A stretch of 64,000 nt of DNA from Kutzneria sp044547355. Lineage in GTDB: Bacteria > Actinomycetota > Actinomycetes > Mycobacteriales > Pseudonocardiaceae. The notes beneath the pieces were generated by a model. It was not told where the DNA came from, did no database searches, and worked only from the letters and a program-made list of their open reading frames with translations. This document shows positions 15,538-24,984 of this stretch, one piece after another (within the stretch, counting starts at the first letter, position 1; the number at the start of each line of letters is the position of its first letter). A program made the translations under genes and the position numbers. Where the stretch lies: the NCBI RefSeq assembly GCF_044547355.1, contig NZ_JBIUAG010000012.1, forward strand, positions 62,001 to 126,000, in the 5' to 3' direction.

Positions 15538-16988
15538 AGACGTCGTTGAACGCCGCCCGCCGGTCGCGGGAACTGGCCGAGGTCGCCGGCGGCGCGGTCG
15601 TGGACCTCCTGGTCGTCGGCGGCGGCGTGACCGGCGTCGGGACCGCACTCGACGCCGCCTCGCGCGGGCTGTCGGTGTGCTTGGTCGAGGCCCACGACCT
15701 GGCCTTCGGAACCTCCCGCTGGTCGAGCAAGCTTGTGCACGGCGGCCTGCGGTACCTGGCCCACGGCGAGGTCGGGCTGGCGTACGAGAGCGCCGTCGAG
15801 CGGGGCATCCTGATGACCCGCACCGCCCCGCACCTCGTCCGCGCCTTACCGCAAATCGTTGCCCTGCATGGCAAACAGCGCGGCTCGCTGGTCATGGCCG
15901 GCCTCCGCGCCGGCGACCTGCTCCGCCGCGCCGCCGGCACCCCCAGCCGCGTGCTGCCACCCCCGCGTCGCATCTCCGCCGCCGAAACCCTCGCGCTTGT
16001 ACCAGGCGTACGCGCTTTGGGTCTCACCGGCGGACTACTGTCGTTCGACGGCCAACTCATCGACGACGCCCGCCTGGTCGTCGCCCTCGCCCGCACCGCC
16101 GCCGGCTTCGGCGCTCGGATCCTGACCCGGGCCCGCGTGACGGCGTTGGCCGGCGACGGCGCTCAGGTCGTGGACACCTTGACCGGCAACGAATTCGCGA
16201 TCAGGGCACGCCGCGTCGTCAACGCCACCGGAGTCTGGGCCGGCTCCCTTGTGCCGTCCGTTCGCCTGCGCCCGTCGCGCGGCTCCCACCTGGTCGTGCG
16301 CGCCTCCGCCGTGACGATCGGCTCCACCGCGCTGACCGTTCCCATTCCCGGCTCCACCAACCGTTTCGCGCTCGTGCTGCCCCAGTCCGACGACCGGGTC
16401 CACATCGGCCTCACCGACGAGCCCGTGGACGGTCCGCTGCCCGATGTGCCCACCGTCCCGCAGTCCGATGTGGACTTCCTGCTCGGGGTCGCTTCCTCAG
16501 TCCTGCAACAGCCCTTGACTCCCGCCGACGTCATCGGCTCTTACGCCGGCCTCCGCCCGTTGATCGAACAGGACGGCTCCCGCAGCGCGGATCTTTCCCG
16601 CCGGCACGCCGTGCTCACCTCTCCCGAGGGTGTGATCACCGTTGTCGGCGGCAAGCTCACCACCTACCGCCGCATGGCCGCCGACGCCGTCGACGCCACT
16701 CATCTGACCACAATTCCCGGCCGTACCAAGGACATTCCCCTCGTCGGCGCCACTCGCTGTCCCGTCGACGCCCCCTCCCGCCTCGTCGCCAAGTACGGCT
16801 CCGAGGCCCCCCTCCTGGTGGCCCTGGACCGCCCCACTCCCGTCCTCGGCGACATCACCGAGGCCGAGATCGCCTGGGCCTACGACCACGAAGGCGCCCT
16901 GGACGCCGACGACGTCCTCGACCGCCGCACCCGCATCGGCCTCGTGCCCGCCGACCGGGAGCGCGCCCTCCATCGCGTGATTCGTTGA
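15534..16988 (+). CDS. FAD-dependent glycerol-3-phosphate dehydrogenase (GlpD type)
   Basis: A 484-residue flavoprotein. The family oxidises glycerol 3-phosphate to dihydroxyacetone phosphate and passes electrons to quinone at the membrane. The FAD motif LLVVGGGVTGVGTALDAASRG is near residue 26, followed by GTSRWSSKLVHGGLRYL, a strong GlpD signature. Later landmarks are PVPIPGSTNRFALVLPQSDDRVHIG-type sequence and GVITVVGGKLTTYRRMAADAVD near 365. The C-terminal DAO_C region is short but present (ITEAEIAWAYDHEGALDADDVLDRRTRIG). GTG at 15534 overlaps the tetR stop. DHAP is the substrate class of the neighbouring AGPS-like enzyme, so a joint route from glycerol phosphate toward ether-type lipid is plausible but unproven. 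Confidence 0.87.
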   Translation: MKTSLNAARRSRELAEVAGGAVVDLLVVGGGVTGVGTALDAASRGLSVCLVEAHDLAFGTSRWSSKLVHGGLRYLAHGEVGLAYESAVERGILMTRTAPHLVRALPQIVALHGKQRGSLVMAGLRAGDLLRRAAGTPSRVLPPPRRISAAETLALVPGVRALGLTGGLLSFDGQLIDDARLVVALARTAAGFGARILTRARVTALAGDGAQVVDTLTGNEFAIRARRVVNATGVWAGSLVPSVRLRPSRGSHLVVRASAVTIGSTALTVPIPGSTNRFALVLPQSDDRVHIGLTDEPVDGPLPDVPTVPQSDVDFLLGVASSVLQQPLTPADVIGSYAGLRPLIEQDGSRSADLSRRHAVLTSPEGVITVVGGKLTTYRRMAADAVDATHLTTIPGRTKDIPLVGATRCPVDAPSRLVAKYGSEAPLLVALDRPTPVLGDITEAEIAWAYDHEGALDADDVLDRRTRIGLVPADRERALHRVIR

Positions 16989-16992
16989 CGGC

Positions 16993-17320
16993 TTGTTAGG
17001 TTTTTGCAACACTGCGCCGGGGTGCTGGCAGCCGGCAGTCCTGCTCCTGATCACGGCCGCGTTGCGGATGCGGAACAAGATGCTCACAGACGACACTGGG
17101 CGAGCGGTCGGCGCGGCTGTCGGATGAACGCGAACTCGCGCCACGCGGCGGCTCCGGTTACCTTGGGTTCCTCGTCGCCACGTGGAGCATGGTTGCCGCC
17201 GCTGTGATTTTCGCAGCGCCGCCGATCAGACGGCTGCCACTTGGTCCGTTCGTGGCTTTAATGAGCCTCGTGCTGGTCGCCAGCAACACCCAGATCGCCG
17301 AAGGAGAGCACCGTGGCTGA
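16993..17320 (+). pseudogene. Probable frameshifted small membrane protein upstream of the ABC exporter
   Basis: Two overlapping frames look like one split gene. One frame (17002 phase) reads AVLLLITAALRMRNKMLTDDTGRAVGA and stops at about 17130. The adjacent frame takes over with ARLSDERELAPRGG, then a hydrophobic GYLGFLVATWSMVAAAVIFAAPP and VALMSLVLVASN, and ends at TGA 17318-17320. The junction lies near 17105-17115. The second frame's stop overlaps the GTG of the ABC ATPase, as expected for an operon partner. Third-position GC is lower than in the neighbours, which fits decay. Alternatively only the last 43 residues (ATG 17189) are translated, or the shift is a sequencing error. Confidence 0.4.
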
Positions 17321-18233
17321 GGGAGTGCTGGAGATCGACCGGATCTCCAAGCGCTACGGGAACGTGCAAGCGCTGCACCAGATGACGTTCGAGGTGCACG
17401 CGGGCGAGCTGTTCGGCTTCGTCGGCAGCAACGGGGCCGGCAAGACCACCACCATGCGCATCGCCCTGGGCGTGCTGGCCGCCGACGCGGGCGAGGTCCG
17501 CTTCGACGGCCGGCCGGTGGATCTGGCCACCCGGCGGCGGATCGGCTACATGCCGGAGGAACGCGGCCTCTACCCGAAGATGAAGGCCCGCGAGCAACTC
17601 GTCTATCTGGCCCAGCTGCACGGCATGTCGGCCGGCGACGCCCGGCGGGCCACCGACGGCTGGCTCGACCGGATGGGCCTCGGGCCGCGCCGCGACGACG
17701 AGGTGCAGAAGCTCAGCCTGGGCAACCAGCAGCGGGTGCAGCTGATCGCCGCGCTGGTGCACGATCCGGCGGTGCTGGTGCTGGACGAGCCGTTCTCCGG
17801 GCTGGACCCGGTGGCCGTGGACCTGATGAGCGAGGTGTTGCGGGAACAGGCGGCGCGGGGCGTGCCGGTGCTGTTCTCCAGCCACCAGCTGGATCTGGTC
17901 GAGCGGCTGTGCGACCGGGTCGGCATCGTCCGAAGTGGACAGATGGTGGCCAACGGCGGCGTGACCGAGCTGCGCGAGAGCGGCCCGGTGCGGCTGGTGG
18001 TGGACGGGGCCGACCCGGACGGGGACGAGGTGAGCTGGGCGGCCGGGCTGACCGGGGTCCGCGTGGTCGCCGTCGACGGCGGCCGCGTCACGGTCGAGCT
18101 CGGCGAGGGCGCCGACGACCAGGACGTGCTGGCGGCGGCGTTGAAGGCCGGGCCGGTGCGGGAGTTCACCCGGCTGCGGCCGAGCCTGACCGAGCTGTTC
18201 CGCAACGTCGTGACCGAACAGGAGGCATCGTGA
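17313..18233 (+). CDS. ABC-2 type exporter ATP-binding protein (NatA-like)
   Basis: A 306-residue ATPase with Walker A GSNGAGKT at residues 38-45, signature LSLGNQQR near 135, Walker B VLVLDEPFSGLD near 155 and a switch histidine in FSSHQLD. The C-terminal 80 residues are an accessory domain typical of NatA/CcmA-like subunits (DUF4162 type). It energises the permease encoded immediately downstream with a 4-bp overlap. The substrate cannot be read from sequence; NatA homologues are linked to sodium or drug export. GTG at 17313 overlaps the stop of the upstream split membrane gene. Confidence 0.88.
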   Translation: MAEGVLEIDRISKRYGNVQALHQMTFEVHAGELFGFVGSNGAGKTTTMRIALGVLAADAGEVRFDGRPVDLATRRRIGYMPEERGLYPKMKAREQLVYLAQLHGMSAGDARRATDGWLDRMGLGPRRDDEVQKLSLGNQQRVQLIAALVHDPAVLVLDEPFSGLDPVAVDLMSEVLREQAARGVPVLFSSHQLDLVERLCDRVGIVRSGQMVANGGVTELRESGPVRLVVDGADPDGDEVSWAAGLTGVRVVAVDGGRVTVELGEGADDQDVLAAALKAGPVREFTRLRPSLTELFRNVVTEQEAS

Positions 18234-19408
18234 CCGTCACCCGCGTGATCGGCCTGGTCGCGGGCCGCGAGTTCACCACCCGGCTGCGCAGCAAGTCGTT
18301 CGTGATCAGCACCGTGCTGATCCTGGCCGTGCTCGGGGCCTACGTGGTGCTGTTCACCTTCATCGGCAAGGAGAACACCACCAAGATCGGGTTGACCGGG
18401 CAGGCCACCGCCATGTCCCAGCCGCTGGCCGCCGAGGCGGCCGCGCTCGGCAAGCAGGTGCAGATCAGCACCGTCGACAACAAGGACGTCGGCGAGCAGC
18501 AGGTCCGCGACGGCCAGCTCGACGTGTTGGTCGAGGGCCCGCTGGGCGAGCCGCAGGCGGTCGTGAAGTCCACTTTGGACCCGGTGCTGCGCAACGCGTT
18601 GCAGCAACTGGTCCGGGCGCAGGCGATCCAGGGCCTGATCGCCCAGTCCCAGCTGCCGGCGGCCGCGGTGGCCGCCGCGCAGAACGCCAAGGTGGACGTG
18701 GTCGTGCAGCAGGCGCCGGATCCCGAGCAGGGGCAGCGGATCGCGCTGTCGCTGGTGACCGGGGTGGTGCTGGTGATCTCCATCATGACCTTCGGCACCG
18801 CGGTCGCCCAGGGCGTGGTCGAGGAGAAGTCCAGCCGGGTGGTGGAGATCCTGCTGGCCACCATCCGGCCGTGGCAGCTGCTGCTGGGCAAGATCCTCGG
18901 CATCGGCGTGGTCGGGCTGATCCAAGTGGCGATCATCGCCGCCGCCGGCCTGGCCCTGGCCAACACCAGCGGCGCGTTCACCTTGCCCACGGTGGCCTTC
19001 GGCGCCATTCTCGGCGCGCTGGGCTGGTACGTGCTGGGCTTCTTCCTGTACGCCGCGCTGATGGCCGCCGCCGGCTCGCTGGTGTCGCGCCAGGAGGAGC
19101 TCCAGTCGGCGATCACGCCGATCTCGATCCTGCCCACGCTGGCCTTCGTTGTCGGCCTGAACCTGCTGATTCCCAACCCCACCAACACGATCAGCACCGT
19201 GCTGTCGCTGTTCCCGCTGTTCACGCCGACCCTGATGCCGGCCCGGATCGCGCTCGGCGTGGCCCCGGGCTGGCAGGTGGTGCTGGCGGTGGTGCTGATG
19301 ATCGCGGCGATCGCCCTGGTCACCTGGCTGTCCGGGCGGATCTACCGCAACGCGGTGCTCCAGACCGGCGGCCGGGTGCGGGTGCTGGACGCGCTCAGGG
19401 CGTCCTGA
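18230..19408 (+). CDS. ABC-2 type exporter permease (NatB-like)
   Basis: A 392-residue membrane protein of the ABC-2 family. One transmembrane helix near residue 30 (VISTVLILAVLGAYVVLFT) is followed by a large extracytoplasmic loop to about residue 175. Five or six more helices then include TGVVLVISIMTFGTAVAQGVVEEKSSRVVEILL, the hallmark NatB segment. The GTG start lies inside the ATPase stop (GTGA), so the two subunits are coupled. The 3' end overlaps the convergent photolyase gene by 14 bp. Confidence 0.88.
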   Translation: MTVTRVIGLVAGREFTTRLRSKSFVISTVLILAVLGAYVVLFTFIGKENTTKIGLTGQATAMSQPLAAEAAALGKQVQISTVDNKDVGEQQVRDGQLDVLVEGPLGEPQAVVKSTLDPVLRNALQQLVRAQAIQGLIAQSQLPAAAVAAAQNAKVDVVVQQAPDPEQGQRIALSLVTGVVLVISIMTFGTAVAQGVVEEKSSRVVEILLATIRPWQLLLGKILGIGVVGLIQVAIIAAAGLALANTSGAFTLPTVAFGAILGALGWYVLGFFLYAALMAAAGSLVSRQEELQSAITPISILPTLAFVVGLNLLIPNPTNTISTVLSLFPLFTPTLMPARIALGVAPGWQVVLAVVLMIAAIALVTWLSGRIYRNAVLQTGGRVRVLDALRAS

Positions 19409-20714
19409 CCGCCTCGTACCGGTCCAGCGACACCCGGCGCTCGTGGTTGTGGTCGACCAGGGGCGCCGGGTAGTCGGCCGGCAGCTTGCCCAGCTTGTGC
19501 ACGGCTTTCCCCGGCACACCACGCAGTTGCGGCACGTACTTGCGCACGTAGTCGCCGTTGGGGTCGAACTTCTCGCCCTGGGTGATCGGGTTGAAGATCC
19601 GGAAGTACGGGGCCGCGTCGGTGCCGCAGCCGGCCACCCACTGCCAGTTGTGCTGGTTGGACGCCAGATCGCCGTCGATCAGGTGCCGCATGAAGTGCCG
19701 CGCGCCCCACCACCACGGCAGGTGCAGGTCCTTGACCAGGAAGCTGGCCACGATCATCCGGACCCGGTTGTGCATCCAGTTCTCGGCCAGCAGCTGCCGC
19801 ATGCCGGCGTCCACCACCGGGTAGCCGGTGCGGCCCTCGCACCAGGCCTGGAACCGTTGGCGCGCGGCCTTTCCGGTGTCGTGCTCGAACTTGTCGAACT
19901 TGCGGTCGTAGTTCTCCCGGGCGGTGGCCGGCCGGTGCCAGAGCACGTCGGCGTAGAACTCCCGCCAGGCCAGCTCCGAGCGGAACGTCTCGTGACCGGG
20001 CTTCAGCTGCGCCAGCAGGGTCCGCGGATGCACGCAGCCCCACCGCAGATACGCCGCCAGTTTGCTGGTTCCGTTGCGGTCCGGGCGATCCCGGCCGGTG
20101 TCGTAGTCGGCGAGGGCGCCGTCCCGGAAGTCCTGCCAGGTCTCCAGCGCCGCCCGCTCCCCCGCCGGCAACTCCGACTTGCCGGCGGGCACCCGCTCAC
20201 CGCCCTTGAGCTTCATCCACCGAGCACTGTCCACATCGGACCGCGCCGGCTGCCGCCAGCCGTGGTCGAGCCAGGCCCGCCGGAACGGCGTGAACACCCG
20301 GTACGGCTGGCCGTCGGCCTTGCGGACCCGGCCCGGCGTCACCGCGTACGGCGATCCGGTCCGCACGAAGTCCGTGTCCCCCAACGCCTTGGCCACCCGC
20401 TCGTCCCGCTCCCGCCCGTACGGCCCGGTGTCGGCCGACACGTGCACGCTGCCCGCGCCGATCGTGGCGGCCAGCTCCGGCACCACCCGGGCCGGGTCGC
20501 CGCTGACGACGTGCAGGCGGCCGCCGAGGTCGTGGTCGAGGGCCCGCAGGCAGTCGAACAGGAACCGCCGCCGCGGCTCGCCCGCCGGCTTGAGCAGCCG
20601 ATCGTCCATCACGAACAGCGGCAGCACCTCGCCGCTGTCGGCGGCGGCCAGCAGCGCCGGCTGGTCGCCCAGGCGCAGGTCGCGGCGGAACCACATGATC
20701 GCGGGCGGGGTCAT
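19395..20714 (-). CDS. phr: Cryptochrome/deoxyribodipyrimidine photolyase (class I)
   Basis: A 439-residue flavoprotein that repairs cyclobutane pyrimidine dimers using blue light. The N-terminal antenna domain begins IMWFRRDLRLGDQPALLAA. The FAD-binding domain contains ELAWREFYADVLWHRP, GRTGYPVVDAGMRQL, WMHNRVRMIVASFLVKDLHLPW and NQHNWQWVAGCGTDAAPYFRIFNP, all canonical. ATG at 20714 is preferred over GTG at 20720; a TAGCGT -10 lies 8 nt upstream. It is divergent from a small membrane protein gene, and the -10 elements overlap. It ends inside the convergent ABC permease gene. Confidence 0.92.
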   Translation of the reverse strand: MTPPAIMWFRRDLRLGDQPALLAAADSGEVLPLFVMDDRLLKPAGEPRRRFLFDCLRALDHDLGGRLHVVSGDPARVVPELAATIGAGSVHVSADTGPYGRERDERVAKALGDTDFVRTGSPYAVTPGRVRKADGQPYRVFTPFRRAWLDHGWRQPARSDVDSARWMKLKGGERVPAGKSELPAGERAALETWQDFRDGALADYDTGRDRPDRNGTSKLAAYLRWGCVHPRTLLAQLKPGHETFRSELAWREFYADVLWHRPATARENYDRKFDKFEHDTGKAARQRFQAWCEGRTGYPVVDAGMRQLLAENWMHNRVRMIVASFLVKDLHLPWWWGARHFMRHLIDGDLASNQHNWQWVAGCGTDAAPYFRIFNPITQGEKFDPNGDYVRKYVPQLRGVPGKAVHKLGKLPADYPAPLVDHNHERRVSLDRYEAVRTP

Positions 20715-20722
20715 GCCCACCG

Positions 20723-20732
20723 ACGCTACGGT
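20723..20732. promoter_or_regulatory. Overlapping divergent -10 elements between phr and a membrane gene
   Basis: On the minus strand TAGCGT (20728-20723) precedes the phr ATG by 8 nt. On the plus strand TACGGT (20727-20732) precedes the 20765 gene by 32 nt. The two hexamers share 2 bp, so only one polymerase could use the site at a time. Confidence 0.35.
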
Positions 20733-20764
20733 GAGGGCGTCACAGCCGCACAGCGGGGAGGGTC

Positions 20765-21211
20765 ATGGGCGACCGGCGCACAGTGTACACACATTCCACC
20801 GCGGGCCTGCTGTTCGGCCTGTTCGGCGGCGTGGTCAGCGCCTTCTTCACGTACTTCGTCACCATCACGCCCGACGGGGCGTTCGTGCTCGACCCCGGCG
20901 CCGCCTTCACCGCCCTCACCCACCTCGGTGACGCCCCGCCGGTTCGCTGGCCGGCCATCGCGCTGGACCCGTTCCTGCCGGTGCTCCAGCTGATGGTCGC
21001 CGTCCTGTGCAGCCTTTCCGCGTCCCGGCACGTCGGCGTCTCCCTGATCAGCCGCCCCCGCCTGCTCTGGATCGTCCTGTTCGGCCTGTCCCTGGCCCTG
21101 GGCGTCCTGACTACTGCCACCGCCCCACAACAGGCTCACTGGCTAGGCCTGCTGATCACCCTCCTCACCCTCTCCCTCCCCCACCACCTCTCCCCCCGCC
21201 CAGCCCCCTGA
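20765..21211 (+). CDS. Small multi-pass membrane protein of unknown function
   Basis: A 148-residue protein with about four hydrophobic segments: STAGLLFGLFGGVVSAFFTYF near residue 12, DPFLPVLQLMVAVLCSL near 70, LLWIVLFGLSLALGVL near 100 and LGLLITLLTLSL near 127. The tail is proline- and histidine-rich. No family is recognised. ATG at 20765 has GGGGAGGG upstream. It is divergent from phr and followed by a family C hairpin. Its function is unknown and the light-repair neighbour may be coincidental. Confidence 0.65.
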   Translation: MGDRRTVYTHSTAGLLFGLFGGVVSAFFTYFVTITPDGAFVLDPGAAFTALTHLGDAPPVRWPAIALDPFLPVLQLMVAVLCSLSASRHVGVSLISRPRLLWIVLFGLSLALGVLTTATAPQQAHWLGLLITLLTLSLPHHLSPRPAP

Positions 21212-21256
21212 CGCTCGCCCCCTGCGCTCGGCCCCTGCGCCCGGCCCCTGACGCTC

Positions 21257-21301
21257 GGAAGGGGGCTTTCCTCCACTCGGAGTGGAGGAAAGCCCCCTTC
21301 C
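21257..21301. terminator. Perfect 22-bp-arm hairpin (family C copy 1)
   Basis: GGAAGGGGGCTTTCCTCCACTC at 21257-21278 pairs perfectly with the sequence at 21280-21301. It lies between convergent genes ending at 21211 and 21334. Near-identical hairpins occur at 24211-24265 and 57573-57621. Confidence 0.7.
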
Positions 21302-21333
21302 AAACGGGAAAGTGGACCGGTTCAGCGATCGAT

Positions 21334-22650
<1,317 letters not shown>

Positions 22651-23138
22651 CAAAATCCCTCTCACGCTCAGACGGGGCGCCGCTGGGCTCACAGCGAAGG
22701 TGTCGAGCGAGCGCACGGAACCGGGGTGACCGCACCGCAGCACCGCCCCGTTGGGGTCCTGTCGCCTGCCACGCTAGTAGCCCTCGGGCCCCCCGCACAG
22801 CGCGGCGGGCGTGCTGTTGCGGGCGATGGGACAGGTATCACACGATGTCCGGACCCCTTCGGGTCACGATAAGGACACATCGGGGCCGCAGCCGTGGCGC
22901 GGGCCACGCCGGGCCCGGGCCTGGCGTCCGACCGCACCCGGCCCGGTTTCCGCCGTACGGAGCAGCCGCCTGCGCCACCCGGGTGGTCACGCGCACCGCC
23001 CGTGCTGGTTACCGACACGTCCCGTGACAACAGGTCGACACATTCGTGTCGCCCCGGACCGTTGTCCCCGGGTTAATTTTGTTCCAGCGGCCGCATTTCT
23101 TCGAAATCAATTTCTGCACACGAGGCGGAGGTTTCGAG
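22651..23138. other. 488-bp intergenic region between gltA and the micro-ORF
   Basis: No convincing protein gene is present on either strand. It must hold the gltA promoter and leader (minus strand); GTGATACCTG near 22840 is a weak -10 candidate. Small GC-rich inverted repeats occur (for example CCCCTTCGGG near 22856) but none is long. The last 12 bp carry the ribosome site of the micro-ORF at 23139. Confidence 0.5.
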
Positions 23139-23207
23139 ATGATCGTGCTCGGCTTGGGTCTTGGTGTTTCCCTGGGCGCGTGGTGGTGGCATCACCACTG
23201 CTGGTGA
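23139..23207 (+). CDS. Micro-ORF: 22-residue peptide ending WWWHHHCW
   Basis: A 22-residue open frame with a strong ribosome site (GGCGGAGG, with 7 nt between GGAGG and the ATG). The first 14 residues are small and hydrophobic with glycines at alternating positions (LGLGLGVSLGA). The tail is three Trp, three His, Cys, Trp, then TGA. It could be a single-pass membrane peptide with a metal-binding tail. Its last 16 bp overlap the 3' end of the convergent sugar kinase gene. It is too short for a similarity call; the unusual composition and good ribosome site are the evidence. Confidence 0.4.
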   Translation: MIVLGLGLGVSLGAWWWHHHCW

Positions 23208-24124
23208 GTCAATTCCGCGCTGCGGGGCGGTTCGGCCCCGGCGCGGGACACCGTGATCGCGGCGGCGGCCCCGGCGAAGGCCAGGGCCGCCCGCCACTCC
23301 TGGTCGGTCAGCGACCTGACCGCTTCCTTCGACAGTTCGCCGTGACGGTGCAGCCACGCCAGTAGCGCGCCCTGCACCGTGTCGCCCGCGCCGATGGTGT
23401 CCACCACCTCGACGCGGACCGGCGGCGCCTCGACGAGCTGGCCGTCACCCGACAGCACGGCCAGCCCGTCGCCGCCGCGCGTGATCACCACCGCGGCCGG
23501 CCCGATCTCCTGCCAGCGGCGGATCTCCGTCATCGCGTCGGCGTCGCCGGCCAGCCACTGCGCGTCCTCGATGGACACCTTGAGCAGGCCCACCTCCGGC
23601 AGCCACGAGCGGAACCGGGCCCGGTAGGCCTCGGCGTCCGGGATCAGCACCGGCCGCACGTTCGGGTCCAGCGCGGTCAGCCGGCCGTTGGCCGATTCCC
23701 GGCGCAGCAGGGCTTCGTACACCGACGCGCCCGGCTCCAGCACCATCGACAGCGTGCCGAAGGAAACCGCCCGGGTGTCGGCCGGCAGCGGGCCCGGGTC
23801 GGCGACCAGCCGGTCGGCGGTGCCCTCGACGTAGAAGCCGTAGCGGGCCGAGCCGTCCGGCGCGAGGCCGACGACCGCCAGCGTGGTCGGCTCGGGGCCA
23901 CGCTGCACCAGGCTCACGTCCACCTGGGCGTCCTTGAGCCGAGCGATCAAGGCGTCGCCGAAGGCGTCGGTGGAGACCCGGGACAGGAACGCCGTCGGCG
24001 CGTCCAGGCGGCCGGCGGCGATCGCCACGTTGTACGGGCCGCCGCCGAGCTGCGGCAGCAGCGCGCCGCCCGTCGTCGGAACCAGGTCGACCAGCGCCTC
24101 ACCAGCGACGACGATCACGCGCAC
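23192..24124 (-). CDS. PfkB-family carbohydrate kinase (fructokinase-like)
   Basis: A 310-residue ribokinase/PfkB family kinase that phosphorylates a sugar or nucleoside with ATP. It starts VIVVAGEALVDLV. The substrate region includes GGGPYNVAIAAGRLDAPTAFLSRV, and the C-terminal signature DTIGAGDTVQGALLAWL (catalytic Asp) sits near residue 250. It is closest in style to bacterial fructokinases, but the sugar cannot be fixed. The GTG start at 24124 is taken; GTG at 24118 is also possible. It stands alone, followed upstream by a family C hairpin. Confidence 0.87.
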   Translation of the reverse strand: MRVIVVAGEALVDLVPTTGGALLPQLGGGPYNVAIAAGRLDAPTAFLSRVSTDAFGDALIARLKDAQVDVSLVQRGPEPTTLAVVGLAPDGSARYGFYVEGTADRLVADPGPLPADTRAVSFGTLSMVLEPGASVYEALLRRESANGRLTALDPNVRPVLIPDAEAYRARFRSWLPEVGLLKVSIEDAQWLAGDADAMTEIRRWQEIGPAAVVITRGGDGLAVLSGDGQLVEAPPVRVEVVDTIGAGDTVQGALLAWLHRHGELSKEAVRSLTDQEWRAALAFAGAAAAITVSRAGAEPPRSAELTHQQW

Positions 24125-24210
24125 CCCTTTGTCAACGTTGTCACGAGCCGGCCCATGCTAGGTCGCCCGCGCCACCCCTGGGAAGGCCCCCCTTCCCCGC
24201 CGCCGCCCGG

Positions 24211-24265
24211 CGCTTGGAAGGGGGCTTTCCTCCACTCGGAGTGAAGGAAAGCCCCCTTCCAAGCG
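24211..24265. terminator. 27-bp-arm hairpin (family C copy 2)
   Basis: The arms 24211-24237 and 24239-24265 pair with a single mismatch; the core GGAAGGGGGCTTTCCTCCACTC is the same as in copy 1. It lies just downstream of the minus-strand tetR gene ending at 24289, where it can terminate that transcript. Confidence 0.7.
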
Positions 24266-24288
24266 TTGGGGGCAAGCGTTGGGGGCCG

Positions 24289-24894
24289 TTAGGCGGTTGG
24301 GGCGAGGGCGGCTAGGAGGAACTCGGAGAGGGCCTGGAAGGCCTCGGCGTCCGAGAGGCCGGTGCGCTTGGCGATCACGCCCAGGTGGATGTGCTCGATG
24401 GTCAGGCCGACCATCTCCGCGACCAGCGTGGCGTGCACGTCTCGGAACGCCCCCTGCTTGACGCCGTCGGCGATGAGCGAGTGGATGCGGGCGGCGGCGG
24501 CACGGGCGTTGAGCTCGTAGACGGCCCGGGCCGGCGGGAAGGCGGCGATGTCGCCGATGAACTCGCGGCCGGCCGGCCGCAGCTCGTCGCCGGCGGCCGA
24601 CAGGTACTCGCCGATGCGGGCCCGCACGTCCTCGACGTCGGCGACGCGGGCCTCGATGCGGGCGGTGGCCTTCTTGAAGAAGTGGCTGACCACCAGCACC
24701 GACAGCTGTTCCTTGCTGGGGGCCAGCGCGTACAGGGTGGACTTGGAGCAGCGCATGCGGGCGGCCAGGTCGTCCAGGGTGAACGTGGCGAAGCCCTCGG
24801 CCAGGAACAGCTGCTCCAGCCGGTTGAGCAGGTCGGACTGGCGCGCGGTGAGGGTGCGGCGCCGCGATCGCGCGCTGACTTCGGCCCTGGTCAT
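24289..24894 (-). CDS. TetR-family regulator divergent from acyl-CoA dehydrogenase
   Basis: A 201-residue TetR repressor. The helix-turn-helix is near residues 30-60 (FATFTLDDLAARMRCSKSTLYAL), and a C-terminal region (about 95-195) resembles TetR_C domains of acyl-CoA-linked regulators. ATG at 24894 is preferred over GTG at 24918. The 90-bp gap to the divergent acyl-CoA dehydrogenase contains two palindromes built on AGTACT, so it likely represses the dehydrogenase and itself. An acyl-CoA or fatty acid effector is a reasonable guess. Confidence 0.85.
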   Translation of the reverse strand: MTRAEVSARSRRRTLTARQSDLLNRLEQLFLAEGFATFTLDDLAARMRCSKSTLYALAPSKEQLSVLVVSHFFKKATARIEARVADVEDVRARIGEYLSAAGDELRPAGREFIGDIAAFPPARAVYELNARAAAARIHSLIADGVKQGAFRDVHATLVAEMVGLTIEHIHLGVIAKRTGLSDAEAFQALSEFLLAALAPTA

Positions 24895-24923
24895 GTGTGG
24901 AGCGTGCCACAAACTCACCAGTA

Positions 24924-24960
24924 GTACTCCAGTACGTCCCAGAGTACTGTTGTCAGTACT
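24924..24960. promoter_or_regulatory. Two AGTACT-type operators between tetR and acyl-CoA dehydrogenase
   Basis: GTACTCCAGTAC at 24924-24935 and AGTACTGTTGTCAGTACT at 24943-24960 are both perfect dyads sharing the half-site AGTAC(T). They lie midway between divergent starts at 24894 and 24985, the expected position for TetR control of both genes. Confidence 0.55.
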
Positions 24961-24984
24961 GAACTACGACCTGGGAGCGTAGCC

